From: an uncultured Rhizobium sp.
GTDB lineage: Bacteria; Pseudomonadota; Alphaproteobacteria; Rhizobiales; Rhizobiaceae
Direction: 5' to 3'
Length of the DNA: 64,000 nucleotides
Assembly (NCBI GenBank): GCA_945952315.1
Contig: CAMFIE010000016.1
Location: 22,220 to 86,219 of the forward strand
Shown in pieces: positions 63,395 through 64,000 of this stretch. The notes below the pieces were generated by a model, which was not told where the DNA came from, ran no database searches, and saw nothing but the letters and a program-made list of their open reading frames with translations. Made by a program: the position numbers and the translations under genes. How positions within the stretch are numbered: position 1 is the stretch's first letter; every line of letters begins with the position of its first letter.

Positions 63395-63545
63395 TGTTGA
63401 ATTCCGCGAGAATTTGAACCACTTTTCCATCTGCTGCTGACCCGGCAGAAGTCGACGTAAGGTTTTAATACGGCTGGCTTCCTCGCACTTGGATATGGCT
63501 CTCCAGGATGTGGAAAAATGGTTCAAATTCTCGCGAAATTCAACA
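63395..63545. repeat. 151-bp element with 35-bp terminal inverted repeats (MITE-like)
   Basis: Left arm 63395-63429 and right arm 63511-63545 are inverted repeats with two mismatches in 35. The ends are TGTTGAATT...AATTCAACA, and an 81-bp centre has no gene. It fills exactly the space between two truncated transposase fragments on opposite strands. No target duplication is visible. It may be a deletion derivative of an unidentified insertion sequence. Confidence 0.75.
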
Positions 63546-63906
63546 ACTTCATGATCGGCGGCCCGTCAAACGTGGCGGACTGGTCCATCATTCCGACCGC
63601 GGCTCGCAATATGTGTCCATTCGCTATTCCGAGCGGCTGGCGGAGGCAGGCATCGAGCCGTCCGTCGGAAGTGTCGGCGACAGCTACGACAACGCTCTCG
63701 CCGAAACGATCAATGGTCTTTACAAGGCCGAGGTCATCCATAGACGTGGGCCCTGGCGCAACTTCGAAGCCGTGGAGTTCGCAACGCTCGAATGGGTCGA
63801 CTGGTTCAACAACAGGCGTCTTCTGGAGCCCATAGGAAACATTCCACCTGTCGAGGCCGAAGAACGATATTACGCCATGCTGGACGTGCCAGCCATAGCC
63901 GCATAA
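63546..63906 (+). pseudogene. IS3-family (IS51-like) transposase, C-terminal fragment
   Basis: The plus-strand frame reads DRRPVKRGGLVHHSDRGSQYV, then SVGDSYDNALAETINGLYKAE with the catalytic acids, to a normal stop. The N-terminal two thirds are missing, and the homology begins at the first codons after the 151-bp element. It belongs to a different IS3 subgroup from the fragment on the left. Confidence 0.85.
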
Positions 63907-63919
63907 CTTAAACCAAACG

Positions 63920-63945
63920 GTCTCCGGCAAATCCGGTGCGGTTCA
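63920..63945. repeat. Right terminal inverted repeat of the IS51-like fragment
   Basis: The sequence 14 bases past the transposase stop, TCTCCGGCAAATCCGG followed by TGCGGTTCA, reads inward from the right as TGAACCGCACCGGATT, the TGAACC-type end common in this IS3 subgroup. The matching left end is absent. Confidence 0.6.
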
Positions 63946-64000
63946 CTCACCGGGACAGATTTGACCCAGATTCACGGCCTGGGCTCCTCGCTCGCGCTAA

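Noticed and set aside
51961..64000. An attL/attR pair based on the tRNA 3' end
   Set aside because: No second copy of the tRNA 3' end was found in the window; the other border may lie beyond it.
1..64000. CRISPR arrays
   Set aside because: No series of regularly spaced direct repeats was seen, and no cas-like gene is present.

Overview
The window looks like chromosomal or chromid DNA of a Rhizobiaceae alphaproteobacterium (Agrobacterium/Rhizobium/Neorhizobium type). The reasons are the high GC of the core genes, the ehu-eut ectoine catabolic operon laid out as in Sinorhizobium, a putR/putA pair, a Caulobacter/Agrobacterium-type pilA-cpaABCDEF-tadBC cluster with TTAA-N7-TTAA (CtrA-like) boxes, and rhizobial-type mobile DNA. 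No species call is possible from the sequence alone.

Layout. (1) 1-6.4 kb, minus strand: the MocR-type regulator enuR, then ehuABCD (ectoine/hydroxyectoine ABC uptake), eutA and eutB; the operon runs off the left edge. (2) 6.45-9.8 kb: two identical ISL3-family insertion sequences in tandem, the second inside a gene remnant left by the first. (3) 9.8-16.1 kb: an FCD-type GntR regulator divergent from a TrpXYZ-like ABC importer, kynureninase and a threonine-dehydratase-like PLP enzyme, together a probable tryptophan/kynurenine uptake and breakdown unit. (4) 16.1-25.9 kb: putR/putA proline catabolism, a TIGR01244 protein, a small serine hydrolase, polyphosphate kinase 2, and a pepA-like/marR/nlpC-P60/small secreted protein operon. 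(5) 26-38.5 kb: the Flp/Tad pilus locus (tadD; tadC, tadB, cpaF, cpaE, cpaD, cpaC, cpaB, cpaA, two pilins; a divergent secretin-N-domain protein and two TadE/F minor-pilin genes; no tadG). (6) 38.6-50.5 kb: nucleoside salvage. deoB-add-upp lie on the plus strand; deoA, deoC, purine nucleoside phosphorylase and cytidine deaminase lie on the minus strand behind a BMP-type nucleoside ABC importer. A retropepsin-like protease sits between the two groups. (7) 50.7-51.7 kb: msrA and a small membrane protein.

A tRNA-Ser(GGA) at 51,961-52,050 ends the orderly chromosomal part. To its right is mobile and accessory DNA: a compact minus-strand phage-like cassette (ParB-domain DNA methyltransferase, DUF5681, terminase large subunit, a small unknown, DUF3489, DUF2924, large serine recombinase) whose genes mostly overlap and which has no visible capsid or tail genes. 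Then come an AT-rich gene-free stretch, an IS6 element killed by one nonsense codon, three unrecognised genes (lipoprotein, membrane protein, soluble protein), and a junction where two unrelated IS3 transposase fragments meet at a 151-bp element with 35-bp terminal inverted repeats.

Worth following up: repeated TAATATCATGACAAT-like boxes as candidate EnuR operators, CtrA-like boxes at the tad operons, the kynurenine-uptake hypothesis, the minimal terminase/recombinase/methyltransferase cassette, and the 151-bp MITE-like element.
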